44,356 nucleotides of DNA, taken from positions 1 to 44,356 of the forward strand of contig JAFXSD010000009.1 of the NCBI GenBank assembly GCA_017525905.1. The letters run 5' to 3'. Position numbers and translations under genes: made by a program. Below the pieces are notes generated by a model. That model had not been told where the DNA came from and did not search any database. It worked only from the letters and a program-made list of their open reading frames with translations. This DNA comes from Elusimicrobiota bacterium (GTDB lineage Bacteria > Elusimicrobiota > Endomicrobiia > Endomicrobiales > Endomicrobiaceae). Of the stretch, positions 30,070 to 37,888 are shown in pieces. How positions within the stretch are numbered: the stretch's first letter is position 1; each line of letters begins with the position of its first letter.

Positions 30070-30757
30070 TAAAACATTTCAAACCGTATCTTACGGTGAT
30101 GATGTAATGACAACAAGCGGTGTTGTAAATAAAAGTTTTATATTGTGGCTTATATTGGCGGCGGGTGCATATATAGGTTGGAAATATGCGGCCGCTGTAA
30201 TGCCTTTTTATTTTCCTGTTTTAATAGGAGTATTTGTTTTATCTTTGATAGTAATTTTCAAAAAAACGACATGCCCGTACCTTTCTCCTTTTTATGCTTT
30301 CGGTGAAGGTGTGATTATGGGAGCATTAACATTATTTTTTGAAAAACAGTATCCCGGAATAGCTTTTAATGCCGTATTTTTAACAATAAGTGTTTTGTTT
30401 TGTATGTTGGCAGCTTTTAAGGCGGGAATTATTAAAGCAACAAACAAGTTTTATGCCATTCTGGGAATATGTACTTTGGCTATTTGTTTGTTGTATGTCG
30501 TTGAACTGTTGTTATCCATGTTCGGTATTACCGGATTCACATTTATATATTCGTCCGGAACGTTCGGTATACTTTTCAGTGTTTTTGTTGTTATTATTGC
30601 AGCTCTTAATTTGATATTGGATTTCGATATGATACAAAGAGGTGTCGCTGCAGGTGCTCCGAAATATATGGAATGGTACGGCGCTTTTGCTTTAATGATT
30701 ACCATAATTTGGTTATATTTGGAAATATTGAGATTGTTAAGCAAAATAAGAAACTAA
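30050..30757 (+). CDS. Bax inhibitor-1/YccA family membrane protein
   Basis: A 235-aa inner-membrane protein with about seven hydrophobic segments. The family hallmark is the C-terminal ILDFDMIQRGVAAGAPKYMEWYGAFALMITIIWLYLEILRLL, in which acidic residues of the pH-sensing/Ca2+ leak site lie. The TTSGVVNKSF N-terminus is typical of the YccA-like bacterial subgroup. Function in bacteria is poorly defined; in E. coli YccA modulates FtsH. An AGGAGGG ribosome site 5-6 bp before the ATG at 30050 fixes the start, inside the end of the Nudix gene. Confidence 0.88.
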   Translation: MNPALNNKTFQTVSYGDDVMTTSGVVNKSFILWLILAAGAYIGWKYAAAVMPFYFPVLIGVFVLSLIVIFKKTTCPYLSPFYAFGEGVIMGALTLFFEKQYPGIAFNAVFLTISVLFCMLAAFKAGIIKATNKFYAILGICTLAICLLYVVELLLSMFGITGFTFIYSSGTFGILFSVFVVIIAALNLILDFDMIQRGVAAGAPKYMEWYGAFALMITIIWLYLEILRLLSKIRN

Positions 30758-30758
30758 A

Positions 30759-31346
30759 ATGGCAATAGATTTATCCAAATCAGTATTTTTTATATCGGAA
30801 ACCAAACCGGAATTGTTGCCGCAAAGTATTTCCGAAGTTGCTTTTGTGGGAAGATCCAATGTCGGTAAAAGTTCCGTAATAAATGCCGTATGTAAAACCA
30901 AGAATTTGGCAAGAACATCCAAAACTCCCGGAAGAACAAGAGCAATAAACATATTTACTCCCGTAAAAGGAAGATGGATTGTAGATTTGCCCGGATACGG
31001 TTTTGCCAGAGTTACCGAACAGGAAAAAACCGCTTGGCAAAAGATGATAGAAACATATATCACTTCAAGAAAAACGTTGAAAATGGTATATATTCTTATA
31101 GATTCTTTTGTCGGGCCCACCGAACTTGATTTTGTTATGATGGATTGGGTCAGAAAGTTAAACATACCTTTCAGAATAGTTTCGAACAAAACGGATAAAG
31201 TCAGCAACTTGAATTTGGAAAAATTAAAAGATAAAATTTGTGAGATATGTGAAGTTGAAAAAGAAGCCGTGTATTGTGTAAGTGCCAAAAAACAAACCGG
31301 TTTCGGTAAACTTATAAATGATATAGGAAATTTGTTGTTAAAATAA
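30759..31346 (+). CDS. engB: ribosome biogenesis GTPase YsxC/EngB
   Basis: A 195-aa TRAFAC GTPase needed for large-subunit assembly. G1 is GRSNVGKSS (about 29-37), G2 lies in the KTPGRTRAINIF region, G3 is DLPGYGFA, G4 is SNKTDKV and G5 is VSAKK. The length is normal. Its ATG is 1 bp after the BI-1 stop, so translation is coupled. Confidence 0.95.
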   Translation: MAIDLSKSVFFISETKPELLPQSISEVAFVGRSNVGKSSVINAVCKTKNLARTSKTPGRTRAINIFTPVKGRWIVDLPGYGFARVTEQEKTAWQKMIETYITSRKTLKMVYILIDSFVGPTELDFVMMDWVRKLNIPFRIVSNKTDKVSNLNLEKLKDKICEICEVEKEAVYCVSAKKQTGFGKLINDIGNLLLK

Positions 31347-31361
31347 ACAGGAGGAAGTAAA

Positions 31362-31913
31362 ATGAAAAAAGTTGTATTAAGTTTGGTTGCTGTATTCATG
31401 TTGTTTGCAGTATCCGCACAAGCACAAGTATTTAAATTGTCTTTGTGGGACGACATTTGTGTTCCTAACGGAAGTTATACCGGCGGTTTGGAAATCGGTA
31501 TCGGTTCACAAACTGAAGCTGTTGACGGTGTTCAGTGGGGCATCATTTATTCCTATGCAGGAAAATTGCAAGGTGTTCAATTAGGTTTGGTAAACAACAC
31601 TGACAACGGTCTCGGTGTTCAGTGGGGTTTAGCTAACTTAGCACAAGTTTTCAAAGGTATTCAATGGGGTTTCGTTAACTGGACAAAAGGTGAATTTACC
31701 GGCGGTCAGTTAGGTTTTGTTAACTATGCAAACAATATGACAGGTCTTCAATGGGGTTTTGTAAACTATGCAGACACAGCAAAAGGTCTTCAACTCGGTT
31801 TTGTTAACTGGGCAAACAATATGAACGGCGGTGTTCAAATCGGTCTTGTTAACGTTATCAAGAATAAACCCAATTTCTTGCCTGTATTTGTATTCTTTAA
31901 CTTTGGTTTCTAA
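31362..31913 (+). CDS. secreted GVQWG-repeat surface protein
   Basis: A 183-aa protein with a signal peptide (cleavage likely after AQA, residue 21) and eight or nine tandem motifs of about 14-15 residues with the pattern G-[VIL]-Q-[WLI]-G-[FL]-[VA]-N (GVQWGIIY, GVQLGLVN, GIQWGFVN, GGQLGFVN and so on). The last residues FFNFGF fit an outer-membrane location. Similar repeats occur in the LA_2272-type surface repeat family of Leptospira and other diderms, recalled from memory and not checked. The regular period suggests a beta-solenoid or a beta-barrel of paired strands. A strong AGGAGG site and a spacing of 15 bp after engB indicate high translation. Function is unknown. Confidence 0.75.
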   Translation: MKKVVLSLVAVFMLFAVSAQAQVFKLSLWDDICVPNGSYTGGLEIGIGSQTEAVDGVQWGIIYSYAGKLQGVQLGLVNNTDNGLGVQWGLANLAQVFKGIQWGFVNWTKGEFTGGQLGFVNYANNMTGLQWGFVNYADTAKGLQLGFVNWANNMNGGVQIGLVNVIKNKPNFLPVFVFFNFGF

Positions 31914-31927
31914 TATCAGAGTTTAAA

Positions 31928-32347
31928 GTGAAAAATGTTGTAATAACCGTAATAGTGGGTTTTATTGCGGGATTGGTTATATCAGGAATTTTATTTGATG
32001 TAATTAAATATGTCGGAAAATCTTTCAACAGAGCTTCCGTTTCATGGAACATTTCCAAAGCGGAAAAATCGTACTCCGAGGGAAGATTTTCCGACTCTGT
32101 TTTAATATACAAAAAAGTTTTACCTAAAATCAGTGAAGATAACAAAATATTGCTTGCCAAAACAAAAAACAATTTAGGTTTAAGTTTGTATAAAAATTAT
32201 CTTACCACACAAAACAAAGAAGAAATAACCGAAGCTATGGACCTTATGCAGGATGCGGAAGATATTTATTTGGAAACAGGGAACAACGAGCTTGCGGAAC
32301 AAACTTCACAAAATCTTGTTAATGCCGGTCTCAGTTATCAACCGTAA
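31928..32347 (+). CDS. small membrane-anchored helical (TPR-like) protein
   Basis: A 139-aa protein starting at GTG (31928). One N-terminal transmembrane helix (about 3-27, VVITVIVGFIAGLVISGILF) is followed by helical sequence with a TPR-like pair (AEKSYSEGRFSDSVLIYKKVL, then AKTKNNLGLSLYKNYL). It may bind partner proteins on one membrane face. No specific family is recognised. It lies 14 bp after the repeat protein without a convincing ribosome site. Confidence 0.65.
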   Translation: MKNVVITVIVGFIAGLVISGILFDVIKYVGKSFNRASVSWNISKAEKSYSEGRFSDSVLIYKKVLPKISEDNKILLAKTKNNLGLSLYKNYLTTQNKEEITEAMDLMQDAEDIYLETGNNELAEQTSQNLVNAGLSYQP

Positions 32348-32383
32348 ATTTCCAACCGATATATCTTCAAATAATTTTCTTTA

Positions 32384-32392
32384 TGATATAAT
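32384..32392 (+). promoter_or_regulatory. extended -10 of the low-MW phosphatase gene
   Basis: TGA-TATAAT (32384-32392) ends 8 bp before the ATG at 32401, and no ribosome site lies between. The predicted transcript start is within about 2 nt of the start codon, so the mRNA is probably leaderless. Confidence 0.5.
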
Positions 32393-32400
32393 ATAAAAAT

Positions 32401-32853
32401 ATGAAAAAAATATTGTTTGTTTGTCACGGTAACATTTGCAGGTCTCCGATGGCGGAATTTATTTTAAAAGATATGATAAAAAAAAGAGGGTTGGAAAACT
32501 CTTTTGAAGTGGCGTCCGCCGCAACAAGTTCCGAAGAAATCGGTAACGGAGTGTATCCTCCGGCAAAAAAGATATTGGCTGAACACGGAATATCTTGCAA
32601 CGGAAAAACTGCAAGAAGAATAACGGGCGCGGACTATAATTATTATGATTTTATAATAGGTATGGATAGTGCCAATATGTACAATATGAACAGAATGTGG
32701 AACGATAAAGACAAAAAAATTAAACATATTATGATGGATTTCGCCGGGATAAACCGTGATGTTGCCGATCCTTGGTACACGGGCGATTTCGAACAAACGT
32801 ATTCCGATTTAATTTTAGGTTGTAAAGCAGTATTGGAAAAATTATTACGGTAA
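32401..32853 (+). CDS. low-molecular-weight protein tyrosine phosphatase
   Basis: A 150-aa cytoplasmic phosphatase. The P-loop is CHGNICRS (C8, R14; CX5R) and the general-acid Asp is in ADPWYTG near the C-terminus, so the active site is complete. Related proteins remove phosphate from tyrosine kinases in capsule or exopolysaccharide systems, from phosphoarginine, or act in general signalling; no kinase is nearby. The promoter-like box immediately upstream suggests it begins its own transcript. Confidence 0.9.
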   Translation: MKKILFVCHGNICRSPMAEFILKDMIKKRGLENSFEVASAATSSEEIGNGVYPPAKKILAEHGISCNGKTARRITGADYNYYDFIIGMDSANMYNMNRMWNDKDKKIKHIMMDFAGINRDVADPWYTGDFEQTYSDLILGCKAVLEKLLR

Positions 32854-32859
32854 AACAGT

Positions 32860-33351
32860 ATGGCAATTACATTGATAGTTACAGCATTTATTTTAATTGC
32901 AGCAGGTCTTGTAGGAACTTTTATTCCTATGTTTCCGGGCCTTCCGATAGGGTGGCTCGGTTTGTTTGTTGCTTTCTTTTCTCCGAAGTGTACATTAAAT
33001 ATCTGGACAATAGTTATAACTCTTTTACTTATGTTGATTATTTCCGTTTTGGATTATATCATTCCCGCAAAAATGGTTAAAAAAAGCGGGGGAACAAAAA
33101 GCGGGGAGCGCGGTGCACTGATCGGAAGTATGTCCGGAATAATTTTGGTTAATCCCTTAATTTTAATTTTCGGTTCTTTTATCGGTGCGTTAATCGGTGA
33201 ACTTATAAACAATTCCAAAAATATGAAAAAAGCATTTAAATCAGCATTCAGTTCGTTTGTGGGATTTCTGTTGGGAACCGGTATAAAAGCCTTTCTTACA
33301 CTTTCATTTCTTTTGATTTTGATATTGAATTTGTTATTCGGTTGGTTTTAG
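32860..33351 (+). CDS. DUF456 family membrane protein
   Basis: A 163-aa hydrophobic protein with about four membrane segments and glycine-rich loops (LIAAGLVGTFIPMFPGLPIGWLGL at the start, then GERGALIGSMSGIILVNPLILIFGSFIGALIGEL). This pattern fits the DUF456 family, whose role is unknown. It starts 6 bp after the phosphatase and its stop overlaps the stop of the convergent ABC-F gene by 3 bp. Confidence 0.8.
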   Translation: MAITLIVTAFILIAAGLVGTFIPMFPGLPIGWLGLFVAFFSPKCTLNIWTIVITLLLMLIISVLDYIIPAKMVKKSGGTKSGERGALIGSMSGIILVNPLILIFGSFIGALIGELINNSKNMKKAFKSAFSSFVGFLLGTGIKAFLTLSFLLILILNLLFGWF

Positions 33352-34850
33352 CTTTGCTGTTTGGACACATTCCTGTCTAAATCCAAAACATTGTTAGCAA
33401 TTTTGTTTCCGAAAGTTTCATCATGTTCTACAAAAATCATTGTTAAATGATACTTATCGATCAGTTTTTCTATCTGCATTCTGCTGAATATATCAATATA
33501 GTTTAACGGTTCGTCCCAAATATATATATTGGCTTGTTCGCATATACTTTTAGCTAACAACACTTTCTTTTTCTGGCCTTCACTGAAACTTTCAATCGGT
33601 TTATTGAATTGTTCGCGTTCAAAATCCATTTTTCTTAATATAGCTTTAAATAAAGTTTCATCAATTCTGTTGGTATCAATATATTCTTTCAAATTTCCGG
33701 ACAGATTTGAAGTTTCTTGCGATACATACGATATTTTCAAATTGCTTTGAAGATGTATTTCACCTTCGCAGGGTATATCTTCACCCAATATTAATTTGAT
33801 GATACTGGATTTACCGCTGCCGTTTTTACCTTTTAACTGTAATCTGTCACCGTCATCCAAACAAAAACTTATATTTGAAAATATTTTTCTGTCACCGTAT
33901 GAAATACTTAAGTTGCTTACTTCGATTAAATGTCCTTTCCTGTTTGGTAAAGGATGCAATTTTAAATCTTCCGTCACTTCAATGTTCTTCAGCAATTTTG
34001 ACTTTTCTTCAGATTCTTTTTCCATCCTTTTTTGCGCGGATTTTGATCTTTTCATCATTTTAGCTGCTTTAGTGCCTATAAAACCTTTATCTATTGCTCC
34101 GTCCCAAGTCATAGTATATTTCGATTTTTCCACTTTATCGGACCATTCCGAAGTTCTTTTTGCTGATTCCTTTAATCTGGAAATATCTTTTTTCAATTTA
34201 TCATTTTCATTCAGTTCAAAATTGTCCTGCCTGGTTTTGTTTTCGTACCAGGATGAAAAATTACCTTTTACTACTTCAATATTGGCTCTGTTGATGGATA
34301 GAACATGGTCAATACAATTATCCAAAAAAGTTCTGTCGTGGGAAACCAATATAAATCCTTTTTTCTTATTTAAATATTTCGTTACCGAAACTCTTGCGTT
34401 TGCATCCAAATGATTTGTCGGTTCGTCTATCAAAAGAAAATTGTTCTCTTTTGAAAACATTATTGCGAGTAATATTTTTGTTTGTTCGCCTCTGCTTAAT
34501 GTATTAAACGGTCTGCTTAATACATCGGAATCAATATTCAATAAAGAAATTTCTCTTTCAAATTTCCATTGTTCGTACAAGGTATCGTGATTTTGGGCTA
34601 TTTCGTATGAAGTTAAATTTTTGTCGGTAACTTCGAAAGGGAAATAATCGAAATTAACGTCTGCTTTTATGGAACCGGTATATTCGTATTTGCCTAACAA
34701 TAAATTTAAAAATGTTGTTTTACCTTTTCCGTTTCTGCCGATAAATCCTAATTTCCAATTGGTATCAATGGTAAACGAAACATCTTTAAAAATATAATCA
34801 GGATGTGTATCGTAATTAAAAGTTAAGTTGGATACTTTTATCATTGACAT
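33348..34850 (-). CDS. ABC-F ribosomal protection protein, Lsa-like
   Basis: A 500-aa soluble protein with two ABC domains and no membrane segment. Domain 1 has GRNGKGKTTF, LSRGEQTKILLA and LLIDEPTNHLD; domain 2 has GKNGSGKSSI, FSEGQKKKVLLA and IYIWDEPLNYID. The linker (about 195-270, with NFSSWYENKTRQDNFE and GFIGTKAAKMMKRSKSAQKR) matches, from memory, the Lsa/Vga-type antibiotic-resistance ABC-F group of Firmicutes. That group reaches into the peptidyl-transferase centre to displace lincosamides, streptogramin A and pleuromutilins. Start MSMIKV is chosen from the alignment memory and the promoter position; an ATG at 34907 would lie upstream of the -10. It may be horizontally acquired. The actual resistance profile is unknown. 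Confidence 0.85.
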   Translation of the reverse strand: MSMIKVSNLTFNYDTHPDYIFKDVSFTIDTNWKLGFIGRNGKGKTTFLNLLLGKYEYTGSIKADVNFDYFPFEVTDKNLTSYEIAQNHDTLYEQWKFEREISLLNIDSDVLSRPFNTLSRGEQTKILLAIMFSKENNFLLIDEPTNHLDANARVSVTKYLNKKKGFILVSHDRTFLDNCIDHVLSINRANIEVVKGNFSSWYENKTRQDNFELNENDKLKKDISRLKESAKRTSEWSDKVEKSKYTMTWDGAIDKGFIGTKAAKMMKRSKSAQKRMEKESEEKSKLLKNIEVTEDLKLHPLPNRKGHLIEVSNLSISYGDRKIFSNISFCLDDGDRLQLKGKNGSGKSSIIKLILGEDIPCEGEIHLQSNLKISYVSQETSNLSGNLKEYIDTNRIDETLFKAILRKMDFEREQFNKPIESFSEGQKKKVLLAKSICEQANIYIWDEPLNYIDIFSRMQIEKLIDKYHLTMIFVEHDETFGNKIANNVLDLDRNVSKQQS

Positions 34851-34856
34851 AAGTAG

Positions 34857-34865
34857 ATTATAGCA
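34857..34865 (-). promoter_or_regulatory. extended -10 of the ABC-F gene, leaderless mRNA predicted
   Basis: On the minus strand TGC-TATAAT (34865-34857) is followed by only 6 nt before the ATG at 34850. Transcription is expected to start at or within a base or two of the start codon. No ribosome site is present. Confidence 0.55.
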
Positions 34866-34879
34866 TATATACCAAAAAA

Positions 34880-35005
34880 TATTAAGGTCTTTAACGACCA
34901 ACGGCACTTCAGGCGGAAAATACTTCGTTATAGCTTAAAATCTGTAAATCCTTTGAAAGTTACAAATAAGGTAACACAAAATCTTAAGGCCTTAAACGAC
35001 TTTTC
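34880..35005 (-). repeat. dispersed repeat, copy E (short module)
   Basis: A segment at 34893-34957 is identical over 65 bp to 37753-37817. Both start AACGACCAACGGCACTTCAG and end AAATCCTTTGAA. The flanks (AAGGTCTTTAACGACC, AAGGTAACA, AATCTTAAGGCC) also recur. It is the tail module of the family seen in full at 37583-37860. Confidence 0.8.
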
Positions 35006-35008
35006 TGC

Positions 35009-35189
35009 ATAAATTATAAATTGCAGTTTTGTTTGTCATTCCGGACTTGATCCGGAATCTATAAAAACATTTCCCTTTACGCCTGTCATTGCGAATGAAT
35101 TGAAGCAATCCAAGTCATTTATTATACATTCTACATTATAAATTATAAATTGTCGTTTTGTCTGTCATTCCGGACTTGATCCGGAATCT
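35009..35189. repeat. pair of REP-like palindromes plus a related element
   Basis: TGTCATTCCGGACTTGATCC followed by GGAATCT occurs at 35034-35060 and 35163-35189, each preceded by a common AAATTATAAATTG segment. The core TTCCGGA-CTTGA-TCCGGAA is a perfect 7-bp stem. Between them, TGTCATTGCGAATGAATTGA (from 35084) continues to AGCAATCC and holds an ATTGC/GCAAT pair. Both resemble short palindromic repeats that are widespread in bacterial genomes. Confidence 0.75.
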
Positions 35190-35350
35190 ATTCAAAAAAT
35201 GGCTAAAAAATTAAATAAAGAAAAATCTTATTTCAAAAAATGAGCGAAAATTGAAATAAGAACTTGCTTTGTTTCAAAAAATAGTATAAAATTGAAATAA
35301 GAAAATTTTTTATTTCAAAAAACAGGCAAAAGTTGAAATAATGATTTAAA
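35187..35350 (+). repeat. four 41-bp tandem palindromic repeats before fic
   Basis: Units start at exactly 41-bp spacing: 35187, 35228, 35269 and 35310. Each holds inverted arms TTATTTCAA and TTGAAATAA separated by about 14 bp (for example 35228-35236 with 35251-35259). The two inner and the last unit are well conserved; the first is degenerate (TCTATTCAA / TTAAATAA). The array ends about 18 bp before the fic start, so it covers the expected promoter. It looks like an operator array, possibly for the Fic protein's own DNA-binding tail. Confidence 0.8.
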
Positions 35351-35367
35351 AGAAGAGGTTATAAAAA

Positions 35368-36492
35368 ATGAATAACTTTAAAGCAGGAATTTATAAACAA
35401 CAACTTGAATATAAGAGTTTTTTACCAAATAAAATAAATCATGAATTCAAACTTGATGATAAAGATATTTTATTACTTTTAGAAAAAGCTGTCTTTTATT
35501 TAGGACAGTTAGAAGCTTTTTCTCAATTTACTCCGGATATAGATTTGTTTATAAAAATGCATATTTATAAAGAAGCTACTTTGTCCGGAAAAATAGAAGG
35601 GACACAAACTACTATGGATGAAGCTGTTTCTCCAAAAGAGGCAGTGTTACCGGAAAAAAGAGATGATTGGCAAGAAGTTCAGAATTATATAAAAGCTATA
35701 AATTTTGCACAAGAAGAACTTAAAACATTACCTATATCATTAAGATTAATATGTAAAATTCATGAAATACTTTTATCAGGTGTTCGCGGAGAGCATAAAA
35801 ATCCGGGCGAAATCAGAAAAAGTCAAAATTGGATTGGCGGTTCAAGTTTGAAGGATGCATTTTTTATTCCTCCTCATTTTCAAGATTTGCCGGATTTGTT
35901 GTCTGATTTAGAAAAGTTCTGGCATAATGAAGAATTGCAGATTCCTATTTTAATAAAGGTAGCAATTTTTCATTATCAATTTGAAACCTTACATCCGTTT
36001 TGTGACGGTAACGGAAGAATGGGGAGATTATTAATACCATTAATGTTAATATCAAAAAATATTATTTCAAAACCTTCATTATATATTTCAAGCTTTTTTG
36101 AAAAAAACAAAGGAAGTTATTATGATAGTTTGACGGTTGTAAGAAACAGCAACAATATTAAACAATGGATAAAATTCTTCTTAACGGGAATAATAGAAAC
36201 TTCAGAAAACGGACAAAATACATTAAAAAATATTATTACTTATAAAGAAAAAATAGATACTTCTATTCTGCAATTGGGTTCCAAGGCAACATCTGCAAAA
36301 GAGTTGATAAGATACATGTTTGCAAAACCAATATTAAACATAGGTATGGCTGCAGAAAACTTGAATTGTTCTTTCGGTAAGGCAAGTGCTTTAATTCAAA
36401 ATTTAATTAATTTAAATATAATAAAAGAAAGAACAAATGGTGCAAGAAACAGATATTTTGAACTCAACGGATATTTAGATTTGTTTAAATAA
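35368..36492 (+). CDS. Fic-family protein with C-terminal winged helix
   Basis: A 374-aa enzyme expected to transfer AMP (or another nucleotide part) to protein hydroxyls. The catalytic motif HPFCDGNGRMGR (residues 209-220) is complete. An N-terminal inhibitory helix carries S73-GKI-E77-G78, the (S/T)xxxE(G/N) motif of class II, self-inhibited Fic proteins. FIPPHFQDLPDLLSDLEKFWHN is the typical flap region. The last 80 residues resemble a winged helix (ILNIGMAAENLNCSFGKASALIQNLINLNIIKERT), common in this subgroup. Four 41-bp palindromes lie just upstream. An AGAGG site precedes the start. No separate antitoxin is seen. Confidence 0.9.
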   Translation: MNNFKAGIYKQQLEYKSFLPNKINHEFKLDDKDILLLLEKAVFYLGQLEAFSQFTPDIDLFIKMHIYKEATLSGKIEGTQTTMDEAVSPKEAVLPEKRDDWQEVQNYIKAINFAQEELKTLPISLRLICKIHEILLSGVRGEHKNPGEIRKSQNWIGGSSLKDAFFIPPHFQDLPDLLSDLEKFWHNEELQIPILIKVAIFHYQFETLHPFCDGNGRMGRLLIPLMLISKNIISKPSLYISSFFEKNKGSYYDSLTVVRNSNNIKQWIKFFLTGIIETSENGQNTLKNIITYKEKIDTSILQLGSKATSAKELIRYMFAKPILNIGMAAENLNCSFGKASALIQNLINLNIIKERTNGARNRYFELNGYLDLFK

Positions 36493-36616
36493 AAATTCCT
36501 ATTTACTTCCAGTCTTCCGTCTTTCTGCCGTTTCCATGCCTCCATACATCCATACCTCTATACATCTGTCGTTCATCATAACCTAAAATCTTAAATTCTT
36601 TAACGACCAACGGCAA
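36493..36616. repeat. CCATACCTC-type and AACGACCAACGG-type repeat fragments
   Basis: TACATCCATACCTCTATACATCTG at about 36545-36568 matches the lolC-lolD spacer with a single difference. AAATTCTTTAACGACCAACGG (about 36592-36613) matches the head of dispersed copies D and E. These pieces fill most of the fic-EamA gap. Confidence 0.55.
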
Positions 36617-36657
36617 ACAACAAACAACAAACTAACAACGACAAACCGCACTTTTTT

Positions 36658-36666
36658 TGGTATAAT
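36658..36666 (+). promoter_or_regulatory. extended -10 for the EamA transporter
   Basis: TGG-TATAAT (36658-36666) lies 25 bp before the ATG at 36692, with an AGAGA ribosome site between. No good -35 is seen, as with other extended -10 boxes here. Confidence 0.5.
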
Positions 36667-36691
36667 CTTACATTATTTTTAGAGAACGATT

Positions 36692-37567
36692 ATGAAAAGA
36701 GCGGTAAGAATAGGTTTTGTTGATGCAATAATATCTTCTGTAAGTTACGGTTTGTATCCTTTGTTTGCCATACTGTTATATAACACGGGATCATCCGTAT
36801 CCAATTCACTGTTTTACAGATATCTGTTTGCATTTCTGATTTATTTGTATATATTAAAAGTTCATAAAAAAATTAATCTGTCAGTTACGGTTAAAGAGTT
36901 TATAATACTGTTTTTTGTGGGTATCACTTTTGCCGTATCTTCCATTGCATTGTTTGCCGCTTTAAAGTATATAGATTCCGGAATTGCTTGTACAATAGTG
37001 TTTGTTTATCCTGTAATAGTTGCTTTAATTATGACACTGTTCTTTCATGAAAAGCTTACAAAAACAACTGTTATTTCCATTGCCTGCGCCTTTTTGGGAG
37101 TTGCACTTTTGAACTATGCCGGCGGTATGAGTACCGGCGGAAAATTCTTGGGATTTTTGTTTTCTGTGTGCGGTGCGATAATGTATGCGATGTATATGAT
37201 ATTTGTAAAAACCGTAAAAGCCATAAAATATATGCAACCTGAAAAAGTAACATTTTATGTTATGCTTTCCGGAACGGTTTTTTATTTTATATGTTTAAGG
37301 TTCGGGCTGGATTTTCAGTTGCTTACAAGACCGAATCAGTGGATATATGTGCTTTGTTTGGCGGTAATACCTACGATAGTTGCCATAGAAACGGTTAATG
37401 TTGCAATAAAACTTATCGGTGCAACAAAGACATCAATAATCGGTGCACTTGAACCGCTTACTGCGATAATTGTGGGAGTTCTTGTTTTCGGGGAACAGGT
37501 GTCGTTGTTCAACACAATTGGATTTCTCCTTGTAATAATCGGCATTTTTTTAGTTGTGAAAAAATAG
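36692..37567 (+). CDS. EamA/DMT-superfamily transporter
   Basis: A 291-aa inner-membrane protein with about ten transmembrane helices in two EamA repeats (first about 8-135, second about 150-288, ending LFNTIGFLLVIIGIFLVVKK). Members export amino acids, metabolites or drugs; the substrate cannot be inferred. It lies alone between a repeat-filled gap and a hairpin that spans its stop codon. Confidence 0.88.
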   Translation: MKRAVRIGFVDAIISSVSYGLYPLFAILLYNTGSSVSNSLFYRYLFAFLIYLYILKVHKKINLSVTVKEFIILFFVGITFAVSSIALFAALKYIDSGIACTIVFVYPVIVALIMTLFFHEKLTKTTVISIACAFLGVALLNYAGGMSTGGKFLGFLFSVCGAIMYAMYMIFVKTVKAIKYMQPEKVTFYVMLSGTVFYFICLRFGLDFQLLTRPNQWIYVLCLAVIPTIVAIETVNVAIKLIGATKTSIIGALEPLTAIIVGVLVFGEQVSLFNTIGFLLVIIGIFLVVKK

Positions 37568-37579
37568 ATTTTCACAACT
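37552..37579 (+). terminator. hairpin spanning the EamA stop codon
   Basis: AGTTGTGAAAA (37552-37562) and TTTTCACAACT (37569-37579) form a perfect 11-bp stem with a 6-nt loop containing the stop codon. No T-tract follows, so it may stabilise the 3' end rather than terminate directly. Confidence 0.45.
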
Positions 37580-37582
37580 GGT

Positions 37583-37860
37583 AGCGAAACGACTTCATCT
37601 TTTAAATTCTAACTTCGTATTTGGCTCAATCGAGTACCACTCGCTCCGCTTTCATTTATGTACACTTCAATCGCCAAATACTTTGTTATAATTTAAAATC
37701 TTAGAAGTCTTCGGGAGCCAAGAATAAGGTATCTCAAAATCTTAAGGCCTTGAACGACCAACGGCACTTCAGGCGGAAAATACTTCGTTATAGCTTAAAA
37801 TCTGTAAATCCTTTGAATGCAAAGAATAAGGTAACAAAATCTTAAGGTCTTTTTAACGGC
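37583..37860 (-). repeat. dispersed repeat, copy D (inverted, two modules)
   Basis: The conserved head appears as CGAGTACCACTCGCTCCGCT (from 37632) followed by TTCATTTATGTACACTTCA. Two related tail modules follow: CACTTCAATCGCCAAATACT (from about 37663) and CACTTCAGGCGGAAAATACT (from about 37766). CGAGT-ACC-ACTCG within the head is a small hairpin. The second module shares a 65-bp identical block with copy E. Confidence 0.75.
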
Positions 37861-37888
37861 AAAAAGCTACAATACTTTTAAAATAAAA

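Noticed and set aside
34851..34907. Longer ABC-F start at 34907
   Set aside because: It would lie upstream of the extended -10 box and within repeat copy E; family members begin near the MSMIKV sequence.
35187..35350. 41-bp repeats as a small CRISPR array
   Set aside because: The repeats are contiguous with no unique spacers, there are no cas genes, and the arms are palindromic as in operators.
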